Assembly (NCBI GenBank): GCA_016714565.1
Contig: JADKDM010000010.1
Span: 124,001-188,000, forward strand
Reading direction: 5' to 3'
Length of the DNA stretch: 64,000 nucleotides
Source: Candidatus Villigracilis propinquus
Lineage (GTDB): Bacteria; Chloroflexota; Anaerolineae; Anaerolineales; Villigracilaceae
This document shows, one piece after another, positions 17,329-27,083 of this stretch. Numbering within the stretch: the stretch's first letter is position 1; every line of letters starts with the position of its first letter. Made by a program: the position numbers and the translations under genes. The notes below the pieces were generated by a model, which saw only the letters and a program-made list of their open reading frames with translations, searched no databases and was not told the DNA's origin.

Positions 17329-20300
17329 ATGGATAACAAAAATCTTCTCCGCGCGGCGGGCATTCTCGTGGTGATCGTCCTCGTGCTCTCGCTGGCAACC
17401 AGCATTTTCTCGAATCGCACATCCTTTTCGACAGAAACTCAACCAGCGGGGCCACGAGTCATTGCACAAGATCCAGTGGAAGGACAGCGACTGGATCTTT
17501 CTCCCACGATCGAAATTACATTTGACCGAGACATGGATCCGCTTAAGACAGGCGACTCATTCTCGCTTCTTTCCAACGGGACGGCTGTCCCCGTCCGAAC
17601 GACATGGATCAACGCCCGAACATTTTCCTTCACTCCCGATTCGCCGCTTTCTCCAAGCACCGAATACACCGCCATCTTCTCCACACAAGCCGAAGCAAGC
17701 GACGGCACATCTCCCAGCGAAGAAATCAAAATAGAATTTACAACCATCGAGTCACTGGCTGTGATGCAGGTCTTTCCCGCACAGGATACGCAGGAAGTAG
17801 ACCTCGCTTCCAGCATCACCGTCATCTTCAATCACCCCGTTGTTCCGTTGAGCATCGTGGAAGAACAAAGCAAACTCCTCCAGCCGTTGAAGTTCACCCC
17901 CGAAGTGAAGGGACAGGGCGAATGGGTGAATTCGTCAGTGTATGTGTTTCAGCCGGAGGAAATTTTATTGAGCGGCACCAGCTATCAGGTTAAGATCGAA
18001 GCGGGGGTGACCGATACGCTCGGCAACACGTTGGACAAATCCTATCTTTGGCAATTCGCCACCCGCTCCCCTTCCATCCTAAATTTTGCATTGAAAGATG
18101 GCGCAGAGAATCCCACGGAAGAAGTGAAAAATGTGCCGCTCGATCAGGCCTTCATTGTGACCTTCCAACAGCCGATGATTCAGGAAAGCGCGGAAGCTGC
18201 GGTGAAGATCGTCAACCGCGAGACAGCCGAGAGCGTTCCTGTCAGCTTTAAGTGGGACGAGACCTTCAGCACCTTGAGCATCGAACCGAAGGAAAAATTC
18301 AGCATCGCCAGCTACTACGAGTTGACGATCTCGACCGACGCACAGGCGGCAGATGGCGGCCACTTATACGATGGACTCGCCGTGCAGTTTGCCACCGTGC
18401 CCCTCCCTGCGATCACTGGCGTGTTCCCTACGGCGGGCTCGAAAAATACGGGCTTCTATTCCACGATCTCTTTTGCATCGCCAATGGATTTTGAAAGTAT
18501 CAAAGGCAAGGTGATCATCACGCCTTCTTTGGGTGAAAATCCGAACACCTATTACAACACATACGACAACACCTTCAACATGCTCGACCTTGCCCCCGCA
18601 ACAGATTACATCATTCGAATTCTGCCGGGCATGAAAGACTTGTACGGCAACACCATCAAAGATGAAATTTCATACACCTTCACAACCGGCGACTATTCTC
18701 CATACGCGCGGCTTGCCCTGCCGTGGACTCCGCTTATCTACCGCACGGCGGGTGAACAGGAAGTTTATTTCGAGCATCAAAATCTTGATGAGGCAAGCGT
18801 ATCCATTTACAGCCTCACGCTGAATGAATTTACACACCTCACCGACGGTTCAGTGGACCCAGCAAACTTTGCGCCCGAAAAACAAGCCGTGCGCGAATGG
18901 ACATTTGGAGCCAGTGAACCGCGCAACTCTCTCGAACGCGAACTCATCAAATTTGCGGATGAGAACGGAAAGCCGCTTGAACCGGGATTCTATTTCATCG
19001 GTTTGAAAGGCAAGCCGCTCGAAAACACAAACAGATTTTTACAGGGCAATTTATTCATCGTCGCAACGGACAACATCACATTCAAGGCCACGCCCACTGA
19101 AGCGCTCGCCTGGGTGACAGACCTCGAAAGCGGCGCACCGCAGCAGGGTGTGCCGGTTACGTTCTACAACGATAAATTTGTTGAGATCGGCAAAACCACA
19201 ACCGATAAAAATGGTCTGGCGTATCTCAAGGATGTCAAAGCGGCGAACTATGCCAAAGTGGAAGGCGACAACCATTTTGGATTCACCGCCTTGTATTGGG
19301 GCAGCGGCGTCAGCGCGGGTGACTTTGGCTTGTACGAAAATTATTACAGCGGTCAGGCAAACTTGTTTGGCTACCTGTACACCGACAGACCCATCTACCG
19401 ACCCGATCAGGAAGTGTTCTTCAAAGGCATCCTGCGCGAGAATGACGACCTGCATTACAGCCTGCCCGCGCAAAAACAAGTCTATGTAGTGGTGGAGCAA
19501 TGGGGCGAAAAGATATTCTCAGAATACGTGCCGGTCAATGAACTGGGCAGTTTCAGCGGGACGATCAAACTCGCGCCCGAAGTATCGCTTGGCATGTACA
19601 ACATTTATGCCTACAAAACCAACTCGCCCGAAGAAGCGCCGATCAGCGCGGTGAGTTTCAGCGTTGCTGAATATAAAAAACCGGAGTTTGAAGTAAGCGC
19701 CTCGGCGGACAAGACAAACATCCTTTCGGGAGATTCTGTCACGTTTGGGTTGGATGCGGAATATTATTCCGGCGGCGTGTTGAAGGATGCGCCCACAAAC
19801 TGGTTCGTTGAATCTTCAACCTTTTATTTCACGCCTGCTTCCAAATACAGCCAATATAGCTTCATGGATTGGGACAGGGATATTTATTGGTCGCCTGACC
19901 AAAGTGTGATCAACAACACAATTGACGAAGGCGAAGGTGTAACAGATGAAAGCGGTCACCTTGATGTTTCGCAAACCTTTGACACGGGCGAAAGCAAGGT
20001 CAGCCAGCAAATGTCCTTCGCGGCCAATGTGACGGATGTGGCGGGCAACACCGTCAGCGGCGGGACGAGTGTGATCGTGCATCAAAGTGAATTTTATGCG
20101 GGCATCCGCTCGGAGAGATACATCGGCACGGCGGGCGAGGAACAGCCATTTAGCGTGGTCGTGCTCGGTTGGGATTCACAGCCCATCGCAGACCAAAAGG
20201 TCACTGTCGATTTTGTGGAGCGGCAGTGGTTCAGCGTGCAGAAAAAAGATGACCAGGGTCAGCTGCGCTGGGAAACGTCAGTGAAGGAAATTCCCGTCAG

Positions 20301-23232
20301 TAAACAGGATGCAGTTACCGGCGCAGATGGAAGCGCGCAAGTGAATTTCATCCCGCCCAAAGGTGGAGTCTACAAAGCGCTTGTCACAGTCAACGACTCC
20401 AAGGGAAATTCGCATCAAGCCTCGACGTATATCTGGGTTGCCAGCGATGGAGAGATCGCGTGGCGACAGACCAATGACCGCGCGTTCAGCCTGATCGCGG
20501 ACAAGGACATGTACGCGCCCGGTGACACGGCTGAGATCTTGATCGCGCAGCCGTTTGCAGGAAAAGTGTACGCGCTGGTCACGTATGAACGCGGGCACAT
20601 TTATAAACAGGAAGTGATCCTGCTCGAAGGCAACAGCACCATTTACAAATTACCCATCACCGATGAGTTCGCGCCGATCGCGTATGTTTCTGTGACGGTT
20701 ATCAGCGGCGCGGAAAATTCCGGCGCGCCTGATTTCAAGATCGGCATGGCGCAGATCAATATTGATACGGCGCAAAAGGCGATCAACGTCTCGGTGACTG
20801 CGGATAAAGAATCTGCGGGGCCGGGGGATGAGATCACTTACACCATTGAGACCACTGACATTCATGGCGACCCTGTTTCCGCAGATGTTTCGCTGGCTGT
20901 CGTGGACAAGGCTGTGTTGGCTCTTGCGCCATCCAACTCTGCGCCACTATTGGATAGCTTCTATTCCAAGCAGCCGCTGGGTGTGAGCACTGCGGTGGGC
21001 ATCGTCACCAGCGCGGATGATTTCAACGCCAATTATCGCAAGTCCATTCCAGACGGAGCGCAGGCGGGCGGCGGCGGTGGCGGCGATTTGGGCGTGATCA
21101 CGGTGCGCGAGAATTTCAAAGACACGGCGGCGTTCGAGGCGCAAGTGACAACCGATGAAAACGGCCTCGCGCAAGTGACCGTGAAGCTGCCGGAAAATCT
21201 CACCACCTGGTCGGCGGATGTGCGCGCCATCACCGAAGACAGCCGCGTGGGACAAACCACAAGCGAGCTGGTCAGCACCAAGCCGCTCTTCGTGCAATTG
21301 CAAACGCCGCGCTTCTTTGTCGTGAACGATCAAGTCACCGTCGGCGCGACGATCTTCAACAACACGGAAAACACTTTGAGCGTGGCTGTCTCGCTTGATG
21401 CGCAAGGCCTTGAAATCATTTCCGACACTTTGCAAACCATTGAAGTGGAAGGCAGGCAGCAGGCATACGTCACATGGGATGTGAAAGTAAATGGTGACGC
21501 CCAACGTGTGGACATGACCGCCACCGCGGTCAGCGATCAATACACCGACGCAAGCAAACCCGCAGCGGGCACATTGTCCGAGCAGGGCATTCCCGTTTTC
21601 AATTTCACTGTCTTCGAAACTGTCGGCACATCGGGCGTGATCACTTCCGCAAACTCTTTCACTGAAAATATTCAACTGCCCACCACTCTGGATTTCACCG
21701 ACGCGAATCTGTCCATTGAAGTTTCGCCTTCGCTGGCCGCGTCCATGCAGTCGGGGCTCACCTATCTCGAAGATTATCCCTACCTGTGCATGGAGCAAAC
21801 CATTTCGCGCTTCCTGCCGAACGTCATCACCACGCGCGCACTGCAAGCCGCTGGAATGCCCACGCCCATGCAAGCGGATGTGGACGCGCAAGTCAGTGCC
21901 GCGCTGCAACGAATCTACGCCAGGCAAAAATATGATGGCGGCTGGAACTGGTGGGACGGCGAATTGAGCGACCCGCAAACTTCCGCCTATGTTGTGTATG
22001 GTCTGCTTGAAGCGCGCGACTCTGGCTACGATATTTCTGAAACCGTTTTGAATAACGGCATCAGCTACTTGAAAGACAACCTGCCCGACCTCAGGCGCAA
22101 CGAGGCTTCCTGGCAATTCAACCGTCACGCCTTCATGCTGTATGTTTTGGCACGCGCAAATGAACTCGGCGCGGGGCAGACAAACTTCATCTTCGAGCAA
22201 CGCGCTTCTTTGGATTTGTATGGGGAAGCGTATCTGGCGCAGGCGATGTATCTACTCGACCCCGAAGACTCGCGCATCGACACGCTTCTTTCCGACCTGG
22301 CAACTGCCACTGTCCAATCGGCAGCAGGCGCCCACTGGGAAGAATCCTCCAAAGACCATTGGAACTGGAATTCCGACACGCGCACAACGGCCATTGTCTT
22401 GAATGCCTTCGTGCAGATCGACCCGACGAATCCCATCACAGCGAACGCTGTCCGCTGGCTGATGGCGCACCGCGATGGCGGTCACTGGTATTCCACGCAG
22501 GAGACAACCTGGTCGCTCATTGCGTTGACCAATTGGCTGGTTGAATCGAAGGAATTTGAAACAGACTATAAATACTCCGTTGAACTGAACGGCGATACTT
22601 TGGAAGAAGGTCAGGCGAGCAAAGATAACCTGTCCGAGACGGTCAACCTGCAAGTGCAGCTTGAAGACCTGCTTAAGGAACAAGCCAACTCTCTCGTCAT
22701 CACCCGCGGGCGTGGACAGGGCAACCTGTATTACTCGGCATATCTCAGCACGAGTCTGCCCGTCTCTGAGATCCAAGCGCTGGATCAGGGCGTGAGTCTC
22801 TCGCGTGAATATTTCGCACTGGATGACCCGAAGACAGCCATCACCGAGATCGAGCGCGGCGAGTTGGTCAAAGTCCGCTTGACGGTGGTTGTCCCAGCGG
22901 CGGTCCACTATATCGCCATCAACGACCCGCTCCCGGCGGGGTTGGAGGCGTTGGATGCATCCCTCGCCACAGACACCGCTGTCCCATCCTCCTACACCGC
23001 GCAGGATTACAAAGAGCGCGGCTGGGGCTGGTGGTACTTCACTCACACAGAACTGCGCGACGAGAAGGTTGTGCTCTCGGCGGATTATCTGCCAGCCGGA
23101 ACCTACGTCTACACCTACCTTGTGCGCGCCAGCACAGCAGGCACATTCAACGTCATCCCGCCAACTGCCTCGGAGTTCTACTTCCCTGATGTTGGCGGAC
23201 GGGGTGCGGGAAGTGTGTTCACTGTGAAATAA
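17329..23232 (+). CDS. Bacterial alpha-2-macroglobulin family protein
   Basis: This 1967-residue protein is a bacterial alpha-2-macroglobulin, thought to trap attacking proteases outside the cytoplasm. An N-terminal hydrophobic segment (residues 9-27) has no lipobox cysteine, so it is either a signal peptide or a membrane anchor. About four Ig-like domains follow (from DPVEGQRLDLSPTIEITF), then macroglobulin domains, and a glycine-rich stretch near residue 1245 next to VRENF. The thioester motif CMEQ (C1487, Q1490) is intact and is followed by a terpenoid-cyclase-like helical region and a receptor-binding-type end. It is followed by a terminator and a histidine kinase; a PBP1C-like gene lies beyond, recalling the yfhM-pbpC pairing of Escherichia coli. 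Confidence 0.93.
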   Translation: MDNKNLLRAAGILVVIVLVLSLATSIFSNRTSFSTETQPAGPRVIAQDPVEGQRLDLSPTIEITFDRDMDPLKTGDSFSLLSNGTAVPVRTTWINARTFSFTPDSPLSPSTEYTAIFSTQAEASDGTSPSEEIKIEFTTIESLAVMQVFPAQDTQEVDLASSITVIFNHPVVPLSIVEEQSKLLQPLKFTPEVKGQGEWVNSSVYVFQPEEILLSGTSYQVKIEAGVTDTLGNTLDKSYLWQFATRSPSILNFALKDGAENPTEEVKNVPLDQAFIVTFQQPMIQESAEAAVKIVNRETAESVPVSFKWDETFSTLSIEPKEKFSIASYYELTISTDAQAADGGHLYDGLAVQFATVPLPAITGVFPTAGSKNTGFYSTISFASPMDFESIKGKVIITPSLGENPNTYYNTYDNTFNMLDLAPATDYIIRILPGMKDLYGNTIKDEISYTFTTGDYSPYARLALPWTPLIYRTAGEQEVYFEHQNLDEASVSIYSLTLNEFTHLTDGSVDPANFAPEKQAVREWTFGASEPRNSLERELIKFADENGKPLEPGFYFIGLKGKPLENTNRFLQGNLFIVATDNITFKATPTEALAWVTDLESGAPQQGVPVTFYNDKFVEIGKTTTDKNGLAYLKDVKAANYAKVEGDNHFGFTALYWGSGVSAGDFGLYENYYSGQANLFGYLYTDRPIYRPDQEVFFKGILRENDDLHYSLPAQKQVYVVVEQWGEKIFSEYVPVNELGSFSGTIKLAPEVSLGMYNIYAYKTNSPEEAPISAVSFSVAEYKKPEFEVSASADKTNILSGDSVTFGLDAEYYSGGVLKDAPTNWFVESSTFYFTPASKYSQYSFMDWDRDIYWSPDQSVINNTIDEGEGVTDESGHLDVSQTFDTGESKVSQQMSFAANVTDVAGNTVSGGTSVIVHQSEFYAGIRSERYIGTAGEEQPFSVVVLGWDSQPIADQKVTVDFVERQWFSVQKKDDQGQLRWETSVKEIPVSKQDAVTGADGSAQVNFIPPKGGVYKALVTVNDSKGNSHQASTYIWVASDGEIAWRQTNDRAFSLIADKDMYAPGDTAEILIAQPFAGKVYALVTYERGHIYKQEVILLEGNSTIYKLPITDEFAPIAYVSVTVISGAENSGAPDFKIGMAQINIDTAQKAINVSVTADKESAGPGDEITYTIETTDIHGDPVSADVSLAVVDKAVLALAPSNSAPLLDSFYSKQPLGVSTAVGIVTSADDFNANYRKSIPDGAQAGGGGGGDLGVITVRENFKDTAAFEAQVTTDENGLAQVTVKLPENLTTWSADVRAITEDSRVGQTTSELVSTKPLFVQLQTPRFFVVNDQVTVGATIFNNTENTLSVAVSLDAQGLEIISDTLQTIEVEGRQQAYVTWDVKVNGDAQRVDMTATAVSDQYTDASKPAAGTLSEQGIPVFNFTVFETVGTSGVITSANSFTENIQLPTTLDFTDANLSIEVSPSLAASMQSGLTYLEDYPYLCMEQTISRFLPNVITTRALQAAGMPTPMQADVDAQVSAALQRIYARQKYDGGWNWWDGELSDPQTSAYVVYGLLEARDSGYDISETVLNNGISYLKDNLPDLRRNEASWQFNRHAFMLYVLARANELGAGQTNFIFEQRASLDLYGEAYLAQAMYLLDPEDSRIDTLLSDLATATVQSAAGAHWEESSKDHWNWNSDTRTTAIVLNAFVQIDPTNPITANAVRWLMAHRDGGHWYSTQETTWSLIALTNWLVESKEFETDYKYSVELNGDTLEEGQASKDNLSETVNLQVQLEDLLKEQANSLVITRGRGQGNLYYSAYLSTSLPVSEIQALDQGVSLSREYFALDDPKTAITEIERGELVKVRLTVVVPAAVHYIAINDPLPAGLEALDASLATDTAVPSSYTAQDYKERGWGWWYFTHTELRDEKVVLSADYLPAGTYVYTYLVRASTAGTFNVIPPTASEFYFPDVGGRGAGSVFTVK

Positions 23233-23245
23233 AATACATATATTA

Positions 23246-23285
23246 AGACCTGTCAGGTTTTCTTTGAAACCTGACAGGTCTTTTT
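23246..23285 (+). terminator. Intrinsic terminator after alpha-2-macroglobulin gene
   Basis: A 15-bp perfect stem (23246-23260 with 23267-23281) is followed by a T-run. Transcription of the downstream kinase therefore needs its own promoter, and one is present at 23339. Confidence 0.9.
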
Positions 23286-23338
23286 CGTCTCCCCAAAACT
23301 ATCATTCAAAAGCAATGAATATCAGTCCCTGACAAAGT

Positions 23339-23344
23339 TATACT
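23339..23344 (+). promoter_or_regulatory. Leaderless-type -10 box of the kinase gene
   Basis: TATACT sits at -12 to -7 relative to the ATG at 23351, which predicts transcription starting at or next to the start codon. There is no Shine-Dalgarno and no clear -35. Confidence 0.6.
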
Positions 23345-23350
23345 GACACC

Positions 23351-24583
23351 ATGATAGAGATTCAATCTTTCGATAAAAAATCCCTTTTGCATCTGGCATT
23401 TACAGGGCTGACAGAAGATGAACTGCAGCAAATGGCTGCCATGTCACGCCTTTGTACATATCCGTCTAATCATGTACTGTGCCATGAAGGTGCGTACGAG
23501 GGAGTCTTCTATATCATTGCTGACGGTATCGCAACGATCAGCAAGAACATCAGCGAGCAGGATGGGGAACGTGTTTTACGAATCGCAGGCAAAGGCGATC
23601 TGGTCGGCGAAATGGCCTTGATCCAAAATGTGCCGCGCTCGGCAACGGTGCGCACCGCCACAGACTGCACCGTGCTGGAGATGGAGAAAAAGGATTTTGA
23701 GACCATGCTCAGCCGCAGCCCGAGCATGGCAATCAACATCATCCGCACCACGCTGGACCGTATCCGAGAGAATGACCAGATCGCGATCCAGGACCTGCAA
23801 AACACGAACAAAGTGCTGCATCATTTGGATCGCAACAAATTGGAGTTCATTCAGGTAGCTGCCCACGAACTCCGCACCCCGTTGACCGTTCTCAAAGGCT
23901 ATGTCAACGTGCTGAATTCCTTCCCTGAAATAAAAGCCAACCCTGTTTTGAGTGAAGTGATGGACGGCATCGTCAAAGGCGCCGACCGAATGCACGAAGT
24001 GGTCAACACCATGCTGGATGTGACGCGCATTGACAGTGAAACATTAAAGCTGCGCGCTGCACCCGTACTGCTGAAAAGGGTGGTTAGCGACATCGTTCAT
24101 GAACTCACCAAAGCTGCCACGGAACGCAACATTGAATTAACTATTGCGCAAGATGCAGATACTCCCAACATCAACGGTGATCCTACATTGATCCAAAAAG
24201 CGATATATCACCTGATCGTCAATGCAATCAAATACACACCGGATGGCGGCAAGGTGATCTTGCGTTCATACCCGATCACGATGGACAAGGATATCCCGGG
24301 CGTTGAGGTAAGTGTTCAGGATACGGGCATTGGCGTGGATGCAGAACAGCACGAATTGATATTTGAAAAGTTCTATCAAGTTGGAGATGCGACGGTACAC
24401 TCGTCAGGGAAAACATCGTTCAAAGGCGGCGGCCCCGGCTTGGGGTTGGCAATCGTCCGCGGCGTGGCACGGGCACACGGCGGCAAGGCCTGGGTGGAAA
24501 GTTCGGGGCATGATGAGGTCAACTACTCTGGCAGTACGTTCTATTTGCAGCTGCCGATCGACCCGCCAACTCCTTCAACATAA
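23351..24583 (+). CDS. Cyclic-nucleotide-binding-domain sensor histidine kinase
   Basis: This 410-residue soluble kinase has an N-terminal cyclic-nucleotide-binding (CRP-like) domain, about residues 15-135 with GDLVGEMALIQNVPRSATV as the phosphate-binding cassette. A short helix, a dimerisation domain with the phospho-acceptor H176 in HELRTP, and a full ATPase domain follow (N box near NAIKYTPDGG, DTGIG, FEKFYQ, GLGLAIV). It should autophosphorylate in response to cAMP, cGMP or another small ligand. No response regulator is adjacent, so it is an orphan. It sits between the macroglobulin and convergent PBP genes, so envelope-related control is a reasonable guess only. Confidence 0.92.
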   Translation: MIEIQSFDKKSLLHLAFTGLTEDELQQMAAMSRLCTYPSNHVLCHEGAYEGVFYIIADGIATISKNISEQDGERVLRIAGKGDLVGEMALIQNVPRSATVRTATDCTVLEMEKKDFETMLSRSPSMAINIIRTTLDRIRENDQIAIQDLQNTNKVLHHLDRNKLEFIQVAAHELRTPLTVLKGYVNVLNSFPEIKANPVLSEVMDGIVKGADRMHEVVNTMLDVTRIDSETLKLRAAPVLLKRVVSDIVHELTKAATERNIELTIAQDADTPNINGDPTLIQKAIYHLIVNAIKYTPDGGKVILRSYPITMDKDIPGVEVSVQDTGIGVDAEQHELIFEKFYQVGDATVHSSGKTSFKGGGPGLGLAIVRGVARAHGGKAWVESSGHDEVNYSGSTFYLQLPIDPPTPST

Positions 24584-24594
24584 TTACGATAAGC

Positions 24595-24628
24595 AAAAAG
24601 GCTGTCCAAAAAAGACAGCCTTTTTATT
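24595..24628. terminator. Bidirectional intrinsic terminator
   Basis: A perfect 12-bp stem (24595-24606 with 24614-24625), with an A-tract on one side and a T-tract on the other, serves both the kinase gene and the convergent PBP gene. Confidence 0.9.
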
Positions 24629-24634
24629 TTTTCG

Positions 24635-27031
24635 TTACTCAACGACAGTGATCGTTACCTCATTGCTTTTCACTCTCTCACCGCTGCCTGTTATGCCTTC
24701 GGCCCAGAAGTGATGTTCGCCCAAGGACAACGTCCACCAGGTTTGGTAAGGTGGTGAAGAGAGAGTTGTTAATGCGATGCCGTCCACGAAGAAGGTTACT
24801 TGCGTGAGGTTGGGAACCGTCAGTGTGGCGAATGATATTTGTTGGGCACTCAGGTCAAGGTCAGAGGTGATGCGATAGGTTGTGTTATCAACGGGAGATG
24901 TGAGGGTCAGGGAATTTGTTGAGGAAGACGTCCCATTCGCATCTTCTAATAAAGGCAGACCTTGTGAGCGCGCCCAATCCTGTGCTTCGATGGGGATATT
25001 CAAAACGACATCGCCTGAGGAAGTGTGTTGATAAAAGGTGTCAGGCATAGTTGGCTGCGTGCCTGAGATGAACCATTCCTTTTTTATGTGCGGGCAGGCG
25101 TCTGTGGGAAGCAAACCCGAGAGGTCGCAGACTTCGAGTTGGAGCAGGCCATCAGGCTGCTCAAAAATTTTATCGGGCCGGCCCTGCAAAATGGAACGCA
25201 TGGTCTCCGCCCAAATGGGAGCCGCACCCGTGAGACCGGTGACATTGTGCATGGCTTGATAATCGCTGTTGCCCACCCACACGCCAACGAGCAGATCGGG
25301 AGTGTATCCGATGGTCCAGTTGTCGTGAAAGTTAGTGGTGGTGCCGGTCTTCACGGCGGCGGTGCGGTCAATTTTTAGCACGCTGTTGATGCCGAAGCCC
25401 GTTGAACGGGAACGATCATCGCTGAGAATATCGGAGATGAGCCATGCCACGCGCGGGTCAACGATCTGAAGGGCGGATATTTTTTCCGGCGCGTATAAGA
25501 GATTTCCATCGGCGTCTTTAATATCGAGAATGAAAGTGCTGTCCGTGTACATGCCGTTGTTTGCGAACGCGGCGTACGCGCGCGACAGCTCAAGTAAACT
25601 CATTTGTCCGCCGCCCAACGCGAGAGAGAGGTCGTAATTTTGCGGAGCATCGAGCGAGCGAATGCCAAGCTGGTTGGCAAGCGCGATCACATTTTCAATG
25701 CCAACGTTTTGCAAAGTCAACACGGCGGGCACATTGAGAGAAGAAGCCAGCGCCTCACGCACAGAAACAAAGCCATGCTCCCTACCATCGTAATTGACGG
25801 GCGTGTACGGCTGCCCATCCTTTGTGGTGAAGGTGTGTGCTACATCCATCAGAGTGAACGCAGCCGTGAGTGGTAGTTGCTGCTTTGGGTCCAGAGCGGC
25901 GGCGTAGATAATGGGCTTGAACGCCGACCCTGATTGCCTACGCGCAATCGCCATATTAAGCGCACCATAAATGGATTCGTCAAAGTAATCGGCACTGCCG
26001 ACCAAGGTCAGCACTTCCCCGCTTTGTGGATCGATGACAACCAGCGCAGCATTATTGACGTTGCGGTTGGCCTCGCCTTCGTTGGGCTTAAACGACGCGA
26101 TACGCCGCTTTATGATCTCTTCAACAAGGTGCTGCATGGTCAAGTCCAATGTGGTGCGGATGACCAAGGTCTGGGTTGAGTTCACCTGTCCCGCTGCAAA
26201 GAGTTCGTCCAATTGATCTTTGATCATCCAGATAAAATGCGGCGCTTCAATGGGATATGGCTCGGGGTTATAGCTCAGCTGAGCATTCTCTGCATCCAAC
26301 CTTTCGGCAGAGGTGATGAATCCATTTTTCTCCATGAGTCCAAGCACAACCCGCTGACGTTCAAGTGCAAGGTCAGGATTTGTAAACGGGTTATAAATTC
26401 CGGGGGTTTGCGGCAAGCCTGCCAACAATGCACATTCGGGCAAAAGCAAGTCAGATGCAGGTTTACCGAAATAAGTTTGCGAGGCCGCCTCGACTCCATA
26501 TGCCATGCCGCCGTAGTAGATCTGATTCAAGTACAGTGCGAGGATCTCGTCTTTGGAATAGGCGCGGGTTAATTGCCAGGCAAGGACGGTCTCACGCAAT
26601 TTTCGACGCAGGGTACGCTGAGTCACTTCATCGCTCAACAATAGAGTCCGCGCTATCTGTTGGGTGATGGTGCTGCCGCCTGAAAGAGTCTCGCCGCCTT
26701 GCAAATTGATCCACACCGCGCGGATGATGCCCGCCGTATCCACCCCCGAGTTTTGGTAGAAGTTTTTGTCTTCGACGGCGATCGTCGCATCTTTCATGCA
26801 CTGCGGGATATTCTCCACAGACAGCGCGGCATTGCGTCCGCCTTCGGTTGGGAGAATCTCGTACAGCAAGCGTCCGTTGCGGTCGGTAATCTTGACGCTG
26901 GGTTGATTTAGATTTTCAGGGAGGGATGTGATGGAAGGCAGGTCGTAGAAGATATAAACAAGAGAAGCAACAAGAAACGAGAATACGAGTAATGAGAAAT
27001 AAGCGAGTCTGGATCTCATAAAGGCAGGCAT
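24635..27031 (-). CDS. pbpC: Bifunctional penicillin-binding protein, PBP1C-like
   Basis: This 798-residue class A PBP polymerises and cross-links peptidoglycan. One N-terminal membrane helix (residues 10-28) is followed by a GT51 glycosyltransferase domain with catalytic Glu at E87 (AVEDKNF). The transpeptidase domain has SAFK (SxxK), SLN and KTGT motifs. The last 90 residues form a beta domain like the BiPBP_C module of PBP1C (FVDG, GEHHFWAEG). That end and the nearby macroglobulin gene favour PBP1C over PBP1A. The ATG at 27031 carries a leaderless-type TATAAT; an internal Met at residue 5 is less likely. Confidence 0.9.
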   Translation of the reverse strand: MPAFMRSRLAYFSLLVFSFLVASLVYIFYDLPSITSLPENLNQPSVKITDRNGRLLYEILPTEGGRNAALSVENIPQCMKDATIAVEDKNFYQNSGVDTAGIIRAVWINLQGGETLSGGSTITQQIARTLLLSDEVTQRTLRRKLRETVLAWQLTRAYSKDEILALYLNQIYYGGMAYGVEAASQTYFGKPASDLLLPECALLAGLPQTPGIYNPFTNPDLALERQRVVLGLMEKNGFITSAERLDAENAQLSYNPEPYPIEAPHFIWMIKDQLDELFAAGQVNSTQTLVIRTTLDLTMQHLVEEIIKRRIASFKPNEGEANRNVNNAALVVIDPQSGEVLTLVGSADYFDESIYGALNMAIARRQSGSAFKPIIYAAALDPKQQLPLTAAFTLMDVAHTFTTKDGQPYTPVNYDGREHGFVSVREALASSLNVPAVLTLQNVGIENVIALANQLGIRSLDAPQNYDLSLALGGGQMSLLELSRAYAAFANNGMYTDSTFILDIKDADGNLLYAPEKISALQIVDPRVAWLISDILSDDRSRSTGFGINSVLKIDRTAAVKTGTTTNFHDNWTIGYTPDLLVGVWVGNSDYQAMHNVTGLTGAAPIWAETMRSILQGRPDKIFEQPDGLLQLEVCDLSGLLPTDACPHIKKEWFISGTQPTMPDTFYQHTSSGDVVLNIPIEAQDWARSQGLPLLEDANGTSSSTNSLTLTSPVDNTTYRITSDLDLSAQQISFATLTVPNLTQVTFFVDGIALTTLSSPPYQTWWTLSLGEHHFWAEGITGSGERVKSNEVTITVVE

Positions 27032-27037
27032 AAGACG

Positions 27038-27043
27038 ATTATA
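27038..27043 (-). promoter_or_regulatory. Leaderless-type -10 box of the PBP gene
   Basis: On the minus strand TATAAT sits at exactly -12 to -7 from the ATG at 27031. No Shine-Dalgarno precedes the start, so a leaderless mRNA is predicted. Confidence 0.65.
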
Positions 27044-27083
27044 AAGATACGAAAGTTCCAGCCATGAGACGGGAATTCACCGT

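Noticed and set aside
21060..21090. Glycine run in the macroglobulin as a frame error
   Set aside because: Flanking VRENF and later motifs stay in the same frame, and a flexible glycine stretch fits the region.
20947..22200. 417-codon open frame antisense to the macroglobulin gene
   Set aside because: Composition (His/Arg/Gly-rich) is that of a shadow frame in G+C-rich coding sequence.
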